This document shows positions 1-10,336 of a stretch of DNA of 64,000 bases, one piece after another. The stretch's first letter is position 1. Each line of letters opens with the position of its first letter. Origin of the DNA: Dactylorhiza incarnata (Eukaryota > Streptophyta > Magnoliopsida > Asparagales > Orchidaceae); contig JAWHQI010000328.1 of the NCBI GenBank assembly GCA_033032865.1, forward strand, positions 1,860,001 to 1,924,000, given 5' to 3'. The notes below the pieces were generated by a model. That model did no database searches. It was not told the DNA's origin and saw only the letters and a list, made by a program, of their open reading frames with translations. A program made the position numbers and the translations under genes.

Positions 1-116
1 CTATCAATAAAGATCACTTGTTTGCCTCCATTTGCTTCTGGTTGTTTGGCTTGTGAACTCTAAGTTGTATGATTCCTGCTCACTTCATAAAGATTCGAAA
101 AATTTCACACCATACT
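1..116. other. Unassigned AT-rich flank
   Basis: These bases do not resemble the gag sequence that begins near 117. They carry no convincing ORF or LTR terminus. They may be the end of another insertion lying mostly outside the window, or diverged H sequence. I cannot place them. Confidence 0.3.
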
Positions 117-471
117 TGCTCACCCCCCTCAGGAGCAAACCATGGCAGTAGGCCAAGGAAGAGGAAGAGGAGGAGGAGGAAGAGGAAGAAGAGGAAGAGG
201 GGGAAGGGTGGAGTTGCCCTATTGTTCAGAAGGAGCGTCGCTTCGACCACCCAAACCCCCCCGGAGAAGCTCACCCTCTCGTCGAAGGATATGCCAGACT
301 ATGAAGACCCATTCTGTGATGCCTTGGTGATCCACATGGCAATCGAGAAATTCACAGTCTCCCGGATCATGGTCGACAATGGCAGTTCCGTGAATGTAAT
401 CTTCAAGAAGGCATTCGCCGAGATGGAGGTGGATGCGAAGAGGGTGCAGGCCTCGGATGGGATGTTGTTTG
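117..471 (+). pseudogene. H gag C-terminus and protease N-terminal half
   Basis: An Arg/Gly-rich basic stretch (about 142-210) ends in LPYC, matching the nucleocapsid end of the N1 gag (MAIGWG... to LPYC). The zinc-knuckle remainder is missing, and a different frame continues into an aspartic-protease segment, so sequence was lost or shifted near 225-260. The protease motif VDNGSSVNVI has its Asp at 75-77 past 300 (375-377). DNGS in place of DTG/DSG is common in Tat-like proteases. The domain is cut at 471 by N1 and resumes at 6302. Confidence 0.7.
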
Positions 472-785
472 TGTTGAAACCGACAACTCGGTCTCTGTGG
501 AGTTCGGGGCCCTCAACGAGGCTGAGGGGCGACCAACCCTTACTTCCCCCAAGGGAGAGCTCTAGGTTGAAGGTGTCAGAACTAAGAACTGGACCAAGGG
601 CTTAGCGGGGAGGTCCCGCCACGTACCCGGAAGTCCCCTTGGAACTTCCCCTCCCAAGCCACTACTAAGCTTGGGCACCACTGGAGCCTCTCCTCACCCC
701 CTAGAGAGACTTGGGGAGGGAGAGAGGGAAAGAGAGAGCTAGCCTAGGATGAGAGATCTATCTCCAAATGGTGCCCCTTTGGTCC

Positions 786-793
786 TATTTATA
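786..793 (-). promoter_or_regulatory. TATA box in N1 3' LTR
   Basis: Minus-strand TATAAATA inside the symmetrical CCTATAAATAGG. The GC-rich tandem array lies immediately upstream on the minus strand (higher coordinates), placing that array in U3. Confidence 0.6.
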
Positions 794-959
794 GGATTTT
801 TGAAGTTGGGCTGCAAATAGCCAAAAACTGGTCAGCCAGATTACCAAAATACCCCAGAATTGGGCTGCGGATAGCTGAATCCCGCTGTTCTGAAATGCTA
901 AATGCAGACCACTAGACTGCGAATAGCCGGACTGGACTGCGAATAGTAAACTGGATGAG

Positions 960-978
960 GGGGGCCTCCCCTGGGCGA

Positions 979-1012
<34 letters not shown>

Positions 1013-1284
1013 CGAACCGCCCCTCCCCCTCTCTACTCCTACCTGCTGGGTGAGAGAGGGGCGAGGCCCCCTCCCCCTCTCCGCCCCAACCTCTTGGGTG
1101 AGAGGGGGGCGAGACCCCCTCCCCCTCTCCGCCCCGACCTCCTGGGCGAGAGGGGGGCGAGACCCCCTCCCCCTCTCCGCCCCGACCTCCTGGGCGAGAG
1201 GGGGGGCGAGACCCCCTCCCCCTCTCCGCCCCAACCTCTTGGGCGAGAGGGGGGCGAGACCCCCTCCCCCTCTCCGTCCCTGCC
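960..1284 (-). repeat. GC-rich minisatellite in N1 LTR (U3)
   Basis: About six copies of a unit near 50 bp containing CTGGGCGAGAGGGGGGCGAG. The other LTR has the same block at about 5933-6215. It lies upstream of the TATA box. It produces long overlapping Pro/Gly/Arg-rich open frames that are not genes. Confidence 0.8.
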
Positions 1285-1364
1285 GCTCTTTCTGCGTGGT
1301 TCAAGGCTACCAAACTGCCTCCCCCAGATCCTTGGGAGTACTCGGCGAATATCGGGGTTGTACA

Positions 1365-1557
1365 CAATCCCCGCTCTTTTCGAGCGTGGCTCACGCTCGG
1401 AAAGAAATGTCCAACCCTGCATATTCGACGAGTGTCGCTGGGAACCCGATTATCGGTGATATCTCGGAAAATACATAACCTCCCCGAGGGGTCCCTTAAT
1501 CTTGCCGACTAGTGAGAGCCCGGCTAGCGGAGCCACCTCGGGAAAAAACACTATGGC
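1365..1557 (-). other. N1 PPT and short 3' non-coding segment
   Basis: Minus-strand AAAGAGCGGGGATTG abuts the 3' LTR (1365-1379) and fits a polypurine tract. Next to it is a perfect inverted repeat, CGAGCGTG / CACGCTCG, at 1381-1388 and 1392-1399. The rest up to the tandem array has no ORF of note. Confidence 0.6.
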
Positions 1558-3870
1558 CACCGAGCGGTTCCCGGCCCTGCCAGCTGAGTGGGAGCCTGGT
1601 CAGCGGGCCAGCATCGAGGCTAAGTACTTTGAAACATCCTGCCATCGAGCGGTTCCCGGCCCTGCCAGCTAGGTGGGAGCCTGGTCAGCGGGCCAGCATC
1701 GAGGCTAAGTACTTTTGAAACATCCTGCCATCGAGCAGTTCCCGGCCCTGCCAGCTAGGTGGGAGCTTGGTCAGCGGGCCAGCATCGAGACTAAGTACTT
1801 TTGAAACAACCTGCCATCGAGCGCTCTCCGGCCCTACCAGCTAGGTGGGAGCCTGGTCAGCGGGCCAGCATCGAGGCTAAGTACTTTTGAAACATCCTGC
1901 CATCGAGCGGTTCCCGGCCCTGCCAGCTAGGTGGGAGCCTGGTCAGCGGGCCAGCATCGAGGCTAAGTACTTTTGAAACATCCTGCCATCGAGCGGTTCC
2001 CGGCCCTGCCAGCTAGGTGGGAGCTTGGTCAGCGGGCTAGCATCGAGACTAAGTACTTTTGAAACATCCTGCCATCGAGCGGTCTCCGGCCTTGCCAGCT
2101 AGGTTGGAGCCTGGTCAGCGGGCCAGCATCGAGGCTAAGTACTTTTGAAACATCCTGCCATCGAGCGGTCTCCGGCCCTGCCAGCTAGGTGGGAGCCTGG
2201 TCAGCGGGCCAGCATCGAGGCTAAGTACTTTGAAACATCCTGCCATCGAGCGGTCTCCGGTCCTGCCAGCTAGGTGGGAGCCTGGTCAGCGGGCCAGCAT
2301 TGAGGCTAAGTATTTTTGAAATATCCGGCCATCGAGCGGTTCCCGGCCCTGCCAGCTAGGTGGGAGCTTGGTCTGCGGGCCAGCATCGAGGCTAAGTACT
2401 TTTGAAACATCCTGCCATCGAACGGTTCCCAGCCCTGCCAGCTAGGTGGGAGCCTGGTCAGCGGGCCAGCATCGAGGCTAAGTACTTTTGAAACATCCTG
2501 CCATCGAGCGGTTCCCGGCCCTGCCAGCTAGGTGGGAGCCTGGTCAGCGGGCCATCATCGAGGCTAAGTACTTTTGAAACATCCTGCCATCGAGCGGTTC
2601 CCGGCCCTGCCAGCTAGGTGGGAGCCTGGTCAGCGGGCCAGCATCGAGGCTAAGTACTTTTGAAACATCCTGCCATCGAGCGGTTCCCGGCCCTGCCAGC
2701 TAGGTGGGAGCTTGGTCAGCGGGCCAGCATCGAGACTAAGTACTTTTGAAACATCCTGCCATCGAGCGGTCTCTGGCCCTGCCAGCTAGGTGGGAGCCTG
2801 GTCAGCGGTCCAGCATCGAGGCTAAGTACTTTTGAAACATCCTGCCATCGAGCAGTTCCCGGCCCTGCCAGCTAGGTGGGAGCCTGGTCAGCGGGCCAAC
2901 ATCGAGTCTAAGTACTTTTGAAACATCCTGCCATCGAGTGGTTCCCGGCCCTGCCAGCTAGGTGGGAGCCTGATCAGCGGGCCAGCATCGAGGCTAAGTA
3001 CTTTTGAAACATCCTGCCATCGAGCGGTCTCCTGCCCTGCCAGCTAGGTGGGAGCCTGGTCAGCGGGCCAGCATCGAGGCTAAGTATTTTTGAAATATCC
3101 GGCCATCGAGCGGTTCCCGGCCCTGCCAGCTAGGTGGGAGCTTGGTCAGCGGGCCAGCATCGAGGCTAAGTACTTTTGAAACATCCTGCCATTGAGCGGT
3201 TCCTGACCCTGCCAGCTAGGTGGGAGCCTGGTCAGCGGGCCAGCATCGAGGCTAAGTACTTTTGAAACATCCTGCCATCGAGCGGTCTCCGGCCCTGCCA
3301 GCTAGGTGGGAGCCTGGTCAGCGGGCCAGCATCGAGGCTAAGTACTTTGAAACATCCTGCCATCGAGCGGTCTCCGGCCCTGCCAGCTAGGTGGGAGCCT
3401 GGTCAGCGGGCCAGCATCGAGGCTAAGTATTTTTGAAATATCCGGCCATCGAGCGGTTCCCGGCCCTGCCAGCTAGGTGGGAGCCTGGTCAGCGGGCCAG
3501 CATCGAGGCTAAGTACTTTGAAACATCCTGCCATCGAGCGGTTCCCGGCCCTGCCAGCTAGGTGGGAGCCTGGTCAGCGGGCCAGCATCGAGGCTAAGTA
3601 CTTTTGAAACATCCTGCCATCGAGCGGTCTCCGGCCCTGCCAGCTAGGTGGGAGCCTGGTCAGCGGGCCAGCATCGAGGCTAAGTACTTTTGAAACATCC
3701 TGCCATCGAGCAGTTCCCGGCCCTGCCAGCTAGGTGGGAGCCTGGTCAGCGGGCCAGCATCGAGGCTAAGTACTTTTGAAACATCCTGCCATCGAGCGGT
3801 CTCCGGCCCTGCCAGCTAGGTGGGAGCCTGGTCAGCGGGCCAGCATCGAGGCTAAGTATTTTTGAAACAT
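1558..3870 (-). repeat. N1 internal tandem array, 27 copies of about 86 bp
   Basis: I count 27 successive copies, each containing a CAGCTAGGTGGGAGCCTGGT core and GCATCGAGGCTAAGTA. Copies 9, 18 and 22 share a variant (TATTTTTGAAATATCCGGCC), so blocks of several units were duplicated together. The minus-strand unit is clearly related to the array in H at 46953-48290. Tandem repeats downstream of coding sequence are known in Retand/Tat elements. Confidence 0.93.
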
Positions 3871-3988
3871 TTTCATTATATTAATCCTCCTAATACATGT
3901 GAGAAAACTAAGCACAGGAACAAAACATCATCTTACATGGACTTAGGGATAGAAAGAAAAAACTAAGCATGGAAACCAACTTGGTCTC

Positions 3989-5386
3989 CTACTCCCAGGT
4001 CTGGTCTTCCTCGGTCTCTTTTGGTTGTTGATGTTGCTGCCTTGGACCCCTCGCCTCCCTTAACTCCAAGAACTGAGGGCAGACGGATGTCGCGTGACCC
4101 TCCTCCTCGTGGAAGTTACAGTAAGGCAACCCCACCATGTTCCCTCCTCTTCCTCTTCTGCCTGCCTTTCTGACTCTCCTCCTTCTTCCCCAACCGATTG
4201 CCATGGTTTGCTGGGGTGGCGGAGAGGGCGCCTTCGACTCCTGCCTCCACCCTGGGAGGTCAGTCTCTTCTTCCTGGAAGTTGTCCTCCTCCTGGTCGAA
4301 CTTCCTCTTGGGGGCCTTTACTCTCCCCCCCTGCTGCCTTACCTCTGGATCACTCAGCTTGGCCAGCCTTCTTGTGAACTCCGGGTTGGCCTCCTCACTT
4401 TCAACTTCCTCGGCCGCCCTTTCCATCAGCTCCTCAAAGGACACAGGAGCTCTTCTCTTGAGGTCCATTTTGAAGAAACCCTCCTGCAGCCCCACCGTGA
4501 AGGCGAGCTTGAGGGTGTACCCGGGCATTTCTTGGACGAGGAGAACCTCCTCCCTGAACCGTTCCAGATAGTGAGCCAGCGACGCCTCTGGTTCTTGCTT
4601 GACCTTGAAAAGTGCTTCGGCATCTTTCTTCCTCTTCCTTGACGTCGAGAAGCGTAACAGGAAGCCTCGGCGCAAGTCTTCGAAGGCATAGATGGATCCT
4701 GTAGGGAGCTGGTGGAACCACTCCCTGGCTTTCTCTTTGAGGGTTGTCGCGAAGAGTCGACATTTGAAAGCGTCCGACATGGGCATGATGGAGACCATGT
4801 CTTCAAACCACTGCAGGTGTAAGATGGGGTCATCCTTGCCGAAGTAGTGAGACATCTTCGCCCCCTTGAACCCCTCCGGAATCGGGGCCGAGAGGATCAA
4901 CTCACTAAAGGGACCTCCCGTGCTCGCCCCCTTTTGGGGCTGGGCGAGTGGGGGCCTAGCGCCTCCCCACTCGCCACCTTGGAGCTGGGCGAGTGGGGGC
5001 CTGGCGCCTCCCCACTCGCCACCTTGGAGCTGGGCGAGTGGGGGCCTGGCGCCTCCCCACTCGCCACCTTGGAGCTGGGCGAGTGGGGGCCTGGCGCCTC
5101 CCCACTCGCCACCTTGGAGCTGGGCGAGTAGGGGCCTGGCGCCTCCCCACTCGCCCCCTCCTGGCACCTCTCTGGTTGGTTGGTTGAGAGGGATCTCACC
5201 CTCCTGTCGGGGCGAGACTTCCGAACCACTTCCTCTCCTGTTTTCGCCTATCGAGGCGAAAGTCACCTGCAAGGTCTGCAGGACCTCTTGCCTGAAATTC
5301 TCAAACATCTCCAACATCACCCCAGCCACCGGGGGCTGCGAGTGACCCGGGTCGGAACTTCCTCCACCTCCGCCCATGGAGCTCAT
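3989..5386 (-). CDS. gag: N1 Gag polyprotein (intact ORF)
   Basis: An open 465-codon frame with an ATG 48 bp inside the 5' LTR. Residues about 1-90 are Gly/Ser/Glu-rich. About 75-155 hold five copies of a 15-residue Pro/Leu/Gln/Gly repeat. About 165-330 form a capsid-like domain of the plant Retrotrans_gag type, with WF, FATTLKEKAREWF and L.RF motifs. The C-terminus has an Arg/Gly-rich basic patch and a knuckle-like CNFHEEEGHATSVC, in which H replaces the usual second Cys. In such elements Gag forms the virus-like particle in the cytoplasm and packages RNA. The ORF stops at TAG with no pol following. An intact frame in a pol-less element suggests recent selection or youth. The + strand frames across it are antisense shadows. 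Confidence 0.88.
   Translation of the reverse strand: MSSMGGGGGSSDPGHSQPPVAGVMLEMFENFRQEVLQTLQVTFASIGENRRGSGSEVSPRQEGEIPLNQPTREVPGGGEWGGARPLLAQLQGGEWGGARPPLAQLQGGEWGGARPPLAQLQGGEWGGARPPLAQLQGGEWGGARPPLAQPQKGASTGGPFSELILSAPIPEGFKGAKMSHYFGKDDPILHLQWFEDMVSIMPMSDAFKCRLFATTLKEKAREWFHQLPTGSIYAFEDLRRGFLLRFSTSRKRKKDAEALFKVKQEPEASLAHYLERFREEVLLVQEMPGYTLKLAFTVGLQEGFFKMDLKRRAPVSFEELMERAAEEVESEEANPEFTRRLAKLSDPEVRQQGGRVKAPKRKFDQEEDNFQEEETDLPGWRQESKAPSPPPQQTMAIGWGRRRRVRKAGRRGRGGNMVGLPYCNFHEEEGHATSVCPQFLELREARGPRQQHQQPKETEEDQTWE
4928..5155 (-). repeat. In-frame 45-bp minisatellite in N1 gag
   Basis: Five tandem 45-bp units containing GAGCTGGGCGAGTGGGGGCC, each encoding 15 residues, so copy-number change keeps the frame. 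The core resembles the LTR minisatellite of the same element (CTGGGCGAGAGGGGGGCGAG). Confidence 0.85.
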
Positions 5387-5414
5387 CTTGAGGGTTTCTT
5401 GAATCGATCACACT

Positions 5415-5434
5415 CCACGCTCACCGCACCAAAA
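5415..5434 (-). other. N1 presumed primer-binding region
   Basis: The bases just inside the 5' LTR read TTTTGGTGCGGTGAGCGTGG on the minus strand. Position fits a PBS. I do not recognise the complementary tRNA with confidence. Confidence 0.45.
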
Positions 5435-6301
5435 TGTTGAAACCGACAACTCGGTCTCTGTGGAGTTCGGGGCCCTCAACGAGGCTGAGGGGAGACCAAC
5501 CCTTACTTTCCCCAAGGGAGAGCTCTAGGTTGAAGGTGTCGGAACTAAGAACTGGACCAAGGGCTTAGCGGGGAGGTCCCGCCACGTACCCGGAAGTCCC
5601 CTTGGAACTTCCCCTCCCAAGCCACTACTAAGCTTGGGCACCACTGGAGCCTCTCCTCACCCCCTAGAGAGACTTGGGGAGGGAGAGAGGGAAGGAGAGA
5701 GCTAGCCTAGGATGAGAGATCTATCTCCAAATGGTGCCCCCTTGGTCCTATTTATAGGATTTTTGAAGTTGGGCTGCAAATAGCCAAAAACTGGTCAGCC
5801 AGATTACCAAAATACCCCTGAATTGGGCTGCGGATAGATGAATCCCGCTGTTCTGAAACGCTAAATGCAGACCACTGGACTGCGAATAGCCAGACTGGAC
5901 TGCGAATAGTAAACTGGACGAGGGGGGCCTCCCCTGGGCGAGAGGGGGGCGAACCGCCCCTCCCCCTCTCTGCTCCTACCTGCTGGGTGAGAGAGGGGCG
6001 AGACCCCCTCCCCCTCTCCGCCCCAACCTCTTGGGCGAGAGGGGGGCGAGACCCCCTCCCCCTCTCCGCCCCGACCTCCTGGGCGAGAGGGGGGCGAGAC
6101 CCCCTCCCCCTCTCCGCCCCGACCTCCTGGGCGAGAGGGGGGGCGAGACCCCCTCCCCCTCTCCGCCCCAACCTCTTGGGCGAGAGCGGGGCGAGACCCC
6201 CTCCCCCTCTCCGCCCCTGCCGCTCTTTCTGCGTGGTTCGAGGCTACCAAACTGCCTCCCCCGGATCCTTGGGAGTACTCGGCGAATATCGGGGTTGTAC
6301 A
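5435..6301 (-). repeat. N1 5' LTR
   Basis: An 867-bp partner of 472-1364. On the minus strand it begins TGTACAACCC and ends GGTTTCAACA. It is followed outward by TSD GTTTG at 6302-6306. It holds the minisatellite at 5933-6215 and its own TATA box. Confidence 0.9.
5749..5756 (-). promoter_or_regulatory. TATA box in N1 5' LTR
   Basis: Minus-strand TATAAATA, same context as in the 3' LTR. This copy would drive the genomic transcript toward gag. Confidence 0.6.
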
Positions 6302-6764
6302 GTTTGGGTTTTCAGGGGAAAGGAAGGAGGTCAAGGGAGGAGTAGGCCTCCAGGTGACGTTGGGAGGGGTCCTCAGGAACGGCCGGTTCGTCATTGTCGA
6401 TGCTCTGAGCAACTACAATGCAATATTTGGATGCTCTCTCATCAGCACCTTCCGTTGAGTTCCCTCGTCCTTCCATTAGTGCTTGAATTTCCACAGCGGA
6501 GGAGTCCAGGTCCGAATCTGGGGGATGCAAAGGTGGAGAGGTAGTGTTATGTGACTTCCGTCAACACCATCTCCTGGATGGTGGAGGCTGGGAAGGTGTA
6601 TAGAGAGATGAGGGGGCCAGAGGGGCCAGAAGAAGAGAAGGAGGCAGGAGAAGAAGGAGAGAGCAGTATCCGAGAAGAGGAGATGGAGGAGGCTCAGGGA
6701 GAGCATGCCGAGCCAATGGAGGAGGCTGCGGTAGAAGAGGAGGTCGTGGTGGAGGGAAGAGAGG
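6302..6764 (+). pseudogene. H protease C-terminal half and acidic linker
   Basis: Resumes the H protease exactly at the N1 target site. The protein reads through a GF.G motif, a Gly-rich strand and VDALSNYNAIFG, the usual C-terminal retropepsin signature of plant Ty3/gypsy elements. From about 6550 the frame is a Glu/Gly-rich linker. A1 (TSD AGAGG, 6760-6764) interrupts it in low-complexity purine-rich DNA. Stops and frame changes near 6450-6550 break the frame. Confidence 0.75.
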
Positions 6765-6904
6765 TGATGAGTAGTAAAATATATGTATTTTTAGTATAAT
6801 TTTAATTACTATTATGAATTTTCTATGTAAATTAATGAATAAATTACTTATTTTTATTATTTCCTTACTAACTTAGTTTTATTTTTGTTTTTGCAGATTT
6901 TGAA

Positions 6905-7345
6905 AAATTTTCTTAGGTCATGCCCCTCGGTCACGCCCGTGACAAATGGTGTGTGAATCTAAAGTGCAATCTCGACTGTCCTGACCAAATACAGAACAAA
7001 TCCCGACGAATTGACAAAGTCACGCCCGTGTATGCCTGGTCCAGACAAATAGACCACGCGATCCAGCCAAATTGGGCTGATTTCTCGATGAATCATGTCA
7101 CGCCCATGTTCAATGAGTCACGTCCGTGTTCCAGCAAGTCACGCCCGAAAGACGCGCCCCGGATGCTGCTGACGTCTGCCACCCATAGTCATGCCCGTGA
7201 CACTTCATGTCACGCCCATGACACTACCGGTCACGCCGGTGTGTATCCATTTTTGATGGTGTATCCTTCCAGAAGACGTCCGCCCCATAAGTCACGCCCT
7301 CGGTCACGGCCGTGACATCCAAGTCACGCCCGTGACCAAGGGCGT
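6905..7345 (+). repeat. A1 U3 array of GTCACGCCCGTGAC-type inverted repeats
   Basis: A dozen or so full or partial copies of GTCACGCCCGTGAC and CACGCCCGTG in an otherwise AT-rich LTR. They end just upstream of the TATA box at 7365. The 3' LTR has the equivalent block at 33737-34187. Confidence 0.8.
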
Positions 7346-7364
7346 GTAAAAATAAAATTTCGCC

Positions 7365-7372
7365 TATAAATA
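7365..7372 (+). promoter_or_regulatory. TATA box in A1 5' LTR
   Basis: TATAAATA in GCCTATAAATA, directly after the inverted-repeat array. The 3' LTR equivalent is at 34204-34211. Confidence 0.65.
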
Positions 7373-8931
7373 TAGGGGGTCGGCTGAAGCTTATTTCATC
7401 CAGAATTTTATGTGTTAGCTAGTTTTCTGGAGTAGTTTAGGACTTGTATGTGAAATATCTCCTGCATTTCTAGTTAGCTACTTTCTCTTTCCTCCTCTAG
7501 TTGTAATCTACATTTTGGTAATAAAATAGTTTGTTTTCTTATCTCAACATTGTCTTTTAATGTTTAGAAGTAGTCATTGAGTGATGCTTTCCAAACCCAA
7601 TTTTGGGTTCTGAGTGTGTAACACTCTTTTCAGTTTTAATTTTCAGTCTTTAAATGATTATATAAATGTTCTATATCACCCCCGTCCCGGATGAGATGCT
7701 AATTTTCTTTAGCGCTTGATTAAGACGGTTAGGATGGATATTTTTATGCACTTTTATAAGTATTTCATTTCTATACCACCACATCCCGGATGAGAGGCTA
7801 ATTTTCTTTTAAGACGGTTGGGACGAATACTATTTCTGTTTTTATATAAGACTTTTAATCTTTCTTTCACGCTTATATTCGCTTAAATTATTAACATGTA
7901 TTTTCTAATTATTAATGCCGTCTCCATTCCGATGGGTGGCTAATTTCCTTTAGCGCACGATGTCGAAGAGCATTGGAACAAATAAATGATTGTTTAAAAG
8001 ATAAAACATCTCTTTCTAAAATAATTAACGAACTTAAGGTTTACCCGAGAAAAACGTTGAATGGAACCATATAATCGATACGTGGTTTTAATTTCCATTT
8101 CCATACACTAGTTAGCCAAGAGGCTCGTGCGTACGGACTGATCACTCACGGGTAAAGAGAAGTGCGCTCTACCCTCGAGAGAGGATGAGGTAAGTCTCCC
8201 GAATTGGAAATAAAAACCCAATAGCGGGGTTCACAACATAAAGCGAGTATTAAGGAGATTCGATTAAAGAACGAGAGTTCGGTCGAATATTCATAATCTC
8301 AGGTGGGCGTACCCTCGAGAGAGGTGCGTTCATACTTTTGGAACCTCCACGGCCAAGCAGTTTTAATGTTTTAAAAAGTCATATCTTTTACTTCTAAAAA
8401 AAGACCACTTTAGTCTCAAGGTAATTCGACATCGGGAGCTATCTTCATCATCGTTTAGAACTCTAGTTATACGCTTATTATCATTCTTTATAAATCAACT
8501 CAAAATATTACTCCAATAAAATAATAGTTTATTCCTTAAAAGTAGAAGTAATCAACAAGATCCGCGGAAATATACGACCTCGATATTTTCTAAAATAAAA
8601 TATCCTGTATTACACGCGATAAGGTCTACTTGCCTTTATCAAATGATTAGTTTTTATTATAATTAAACAAAAGTTTTTCAAATACAAAACTTGCAAAACT
8701 CTCCTTTGCTATTTTAAAAAAAATCAATTGAATTCGGCGTCGTAGTCAAGGCGTAATTGTCAATACTTCGAAAGAAGAAAAAGACCGTTACTTCTATCTT
8801 TCGATAGGATAATGGTTAGTTTCTCAAAGTAGGATTTCTTGCGAAATTCTTTGAAAACACCCGCCTAATTCTAATCTCGTCATATAAAGGTTGTGCAAAC
8901 CAAAAGAAGTTCTCCAAAATTAATCACCAAG

Positions 8932-8953
8932 TTTTTAGCGCCGTTGCCGGGGA
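8932..8953 (+). other. A1 primer-binding site
   Basis: Two bases after the 5' LTR lies TTTTTAGCGCCGTTGCCGGG. It is nearly identical to the N2 PBS and of the type widely seen in Athila-like elements. Confidence 0.8.
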
Positions 8954-9069
8954 GCATTGTCGTTATTTTGAAATAAGGAATTACTATTAATTTTATTATA
9001 TATTTTTTTAAAATAGAAAAAGAAAAAGAAAAAGTCAAAACCAAAAGAAATAATTTTTATTATTATTAT

Positions 9070-10336
9070 ATGACCCAAGGAAACTCCTCGGACGATTCGA
9101 ATATTCCTTTTGACCCTGAAATCGAGCGCACCCTTCGTGAGCGCCTCCGACTTCGTGATCAAAACTTACTCGAGTTTTCAGAAGAGTCTATCGGAGATAC
9201 TAACACTGACGTTATGACTGATCAAATTCCAGATGCGGCCCACCACGGACCATGACATATTATGCCAGGCCGAATTTGGAAGATACAGGATCGAGTATTA
9301 CACGCCCAATAGTGGCTAATAATAATTTTGAAATAAAATCTAGCATCATTCAAATGGTACAACAGTTAGTACAATTTGACAGTTTGCCGGATGAGGATCC
9401 ATATCTACACCTTTCCAACTTTTTGGAAATTTGCGATACTTTCAAGATTAATGGCGTTGTCGATGACGCTATTCGTCTACGCTTATTTCCATTTTCACTG
9501 CGGACAAAGGCCAAAGCGTGGTTAAGTTCTCTCCCTAGAGGATCAATAACCACGTGGGCCCAATTGATGGAGAAATTTCTAACAAAGTATTTTCTCCCGT
9601 CTAAAACCGCTACACTACGCACAGATATCGCCACTTTCATTAAATACGATTCCGAGTCTCTCTACGAGACTTGGGAGCATTTTAAAGAGTTCTTGCGTAT
9701 GTGTCCTCATCACGCGTTATCGTCCTGGGTGTAGGTCTAGACGTTTTATAATGGTTTAAATTTCTCAACGCGACAGATGATCAATGCACCCGCCGGGGGA
9801 ACATTAAACAACAAAACTCAGAGGCCTCTCAAGCTCTGTTCGAAGAAATGGCCATGAATGTCTATCAATGGAATGCACCTAGATCATGCCCTACTAAGCC
9901 AACCAGGATATATGAAGTGGATGCCACTTCTCACTTGGCCTCTCAAGTTGAAAGGTTAAGTAAGCAAGTGGCAGAGATGACTGCTTCCTCCTCCGCTCCC
10001 CTTGGCCTCCAGTTAATAATAATAAGAGTAATTATTTTGTCGAAGAAACTATAGATTACCTAGGAAACCCAGTTTGTCCCCCTTCAACCCTAATAACAAT
10101 CCATATAGTAATAATTATAATCCGGGTTGGAGGAACTACCCAAACTTCTCCTGGAGCAATCCAAACAATGCTCAGAGGCCCCCAAATGTGAATCAGCAGG
10201 GATTTCCATAAGGATTCTGAGCAGATTCTAGCTTCCCGTACCTCCAAAACCTTCTCCTCCGCTCGAAGATATTTTTGCTAAATACGTTGCGTCCACTGAG
10301 CCAAATATCCGGAATATTACCAGATCGATTAAAAAT
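9070..10336 (+). pseudogene. gag: A1 gag, frameshifted
   Basis: The ATG at 9070 opens a short frame ending at a TGA near 9253. The capsid-like region continues in another frame (9252-9734) with the Athila-type pattern FL-ICDTFKINGV and AKAWLSSLPRGSI. Further fragments include a coiled-coil stretch (LASQVERLSKQVAEM, about 9920-9980) and a degraded Asn/Pro-rich nucleocapsid region with at least two more frame breaks. Gag would form the particle and bind RNA; this copy cannot. Confidence 0.75.

Larger units (their letters stand above)
472..1364 (-). repeat. N1 3' LTR
   Basis: An 893-bp LTR that matches 5435-6301 closely by eye. The main difference is a run of 32 G at 981-1012, which is 6 G in the other copy. 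It is flanked outside by TSD GTTTG and inside by a purine-rich tract. Confidence 0.9.
472..6301 (-). mobile_element. N1: non-autonomous gag-only LTR retrotransposon
   Basis: A complete 5.8 kb element on the minus strand. LTRs at 472-1364 and 5435-6301 both run TG...CA. The 5-bp target duplication GTTTG is present at 467-471 and 6302-6306. Read on the minus strand the order is 5' LTR, PBS region, one gag ORF, a 27-copy tandem array, PPT and 3' LTR. No protease, RT, RNase H or integrase is present, so mobility would need proteins in trans. Its gag C-terminus and tandem-repeat unit resemble those of H, which makes a Tat-lineage relative the likely helper (inference). Confidence 0.9.
6765..8929 (+). 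repeat. A1 5' LTR
   Basis: A 2165-bp LTR, TGATGAGTAG to AATCACCA. It differs from 33570-35776 at many positions, consistent with an older insertion. No protein-coding content; the open frame at 6920-7315 is repeat-derived. Confidence 0.92.

Noticed and set aside
785..1478. Several long overlapping open frames on both strands in the N1 LTR
   Set aside because: They come from the GC-rich tandem repeat whose period keeps frames open; they lie in U3/R of an LTR and have no recognisable domain.
1558..3870. Regular repeats that could be mistaken for a CRISPR array
   Set aside because: Units are contiguous 86-bp tandem copies without unique spacers, inside a plant retrotransposon. The same holds for 46953-48290.
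4094..5440. Plus-strand frames opposite the N1 gag
   Set aside because: Antisense shadows of an intact gag frame with capsid and knuckle motifs on the minus strand.
8180..8200. GAGGTAAGT splice-donor-like site in the A1 U5
   Set aside because: The equivalent position in N2 reads GACGCAAAT and A3 also lacks it, so a conserved spliced leader is not supported.
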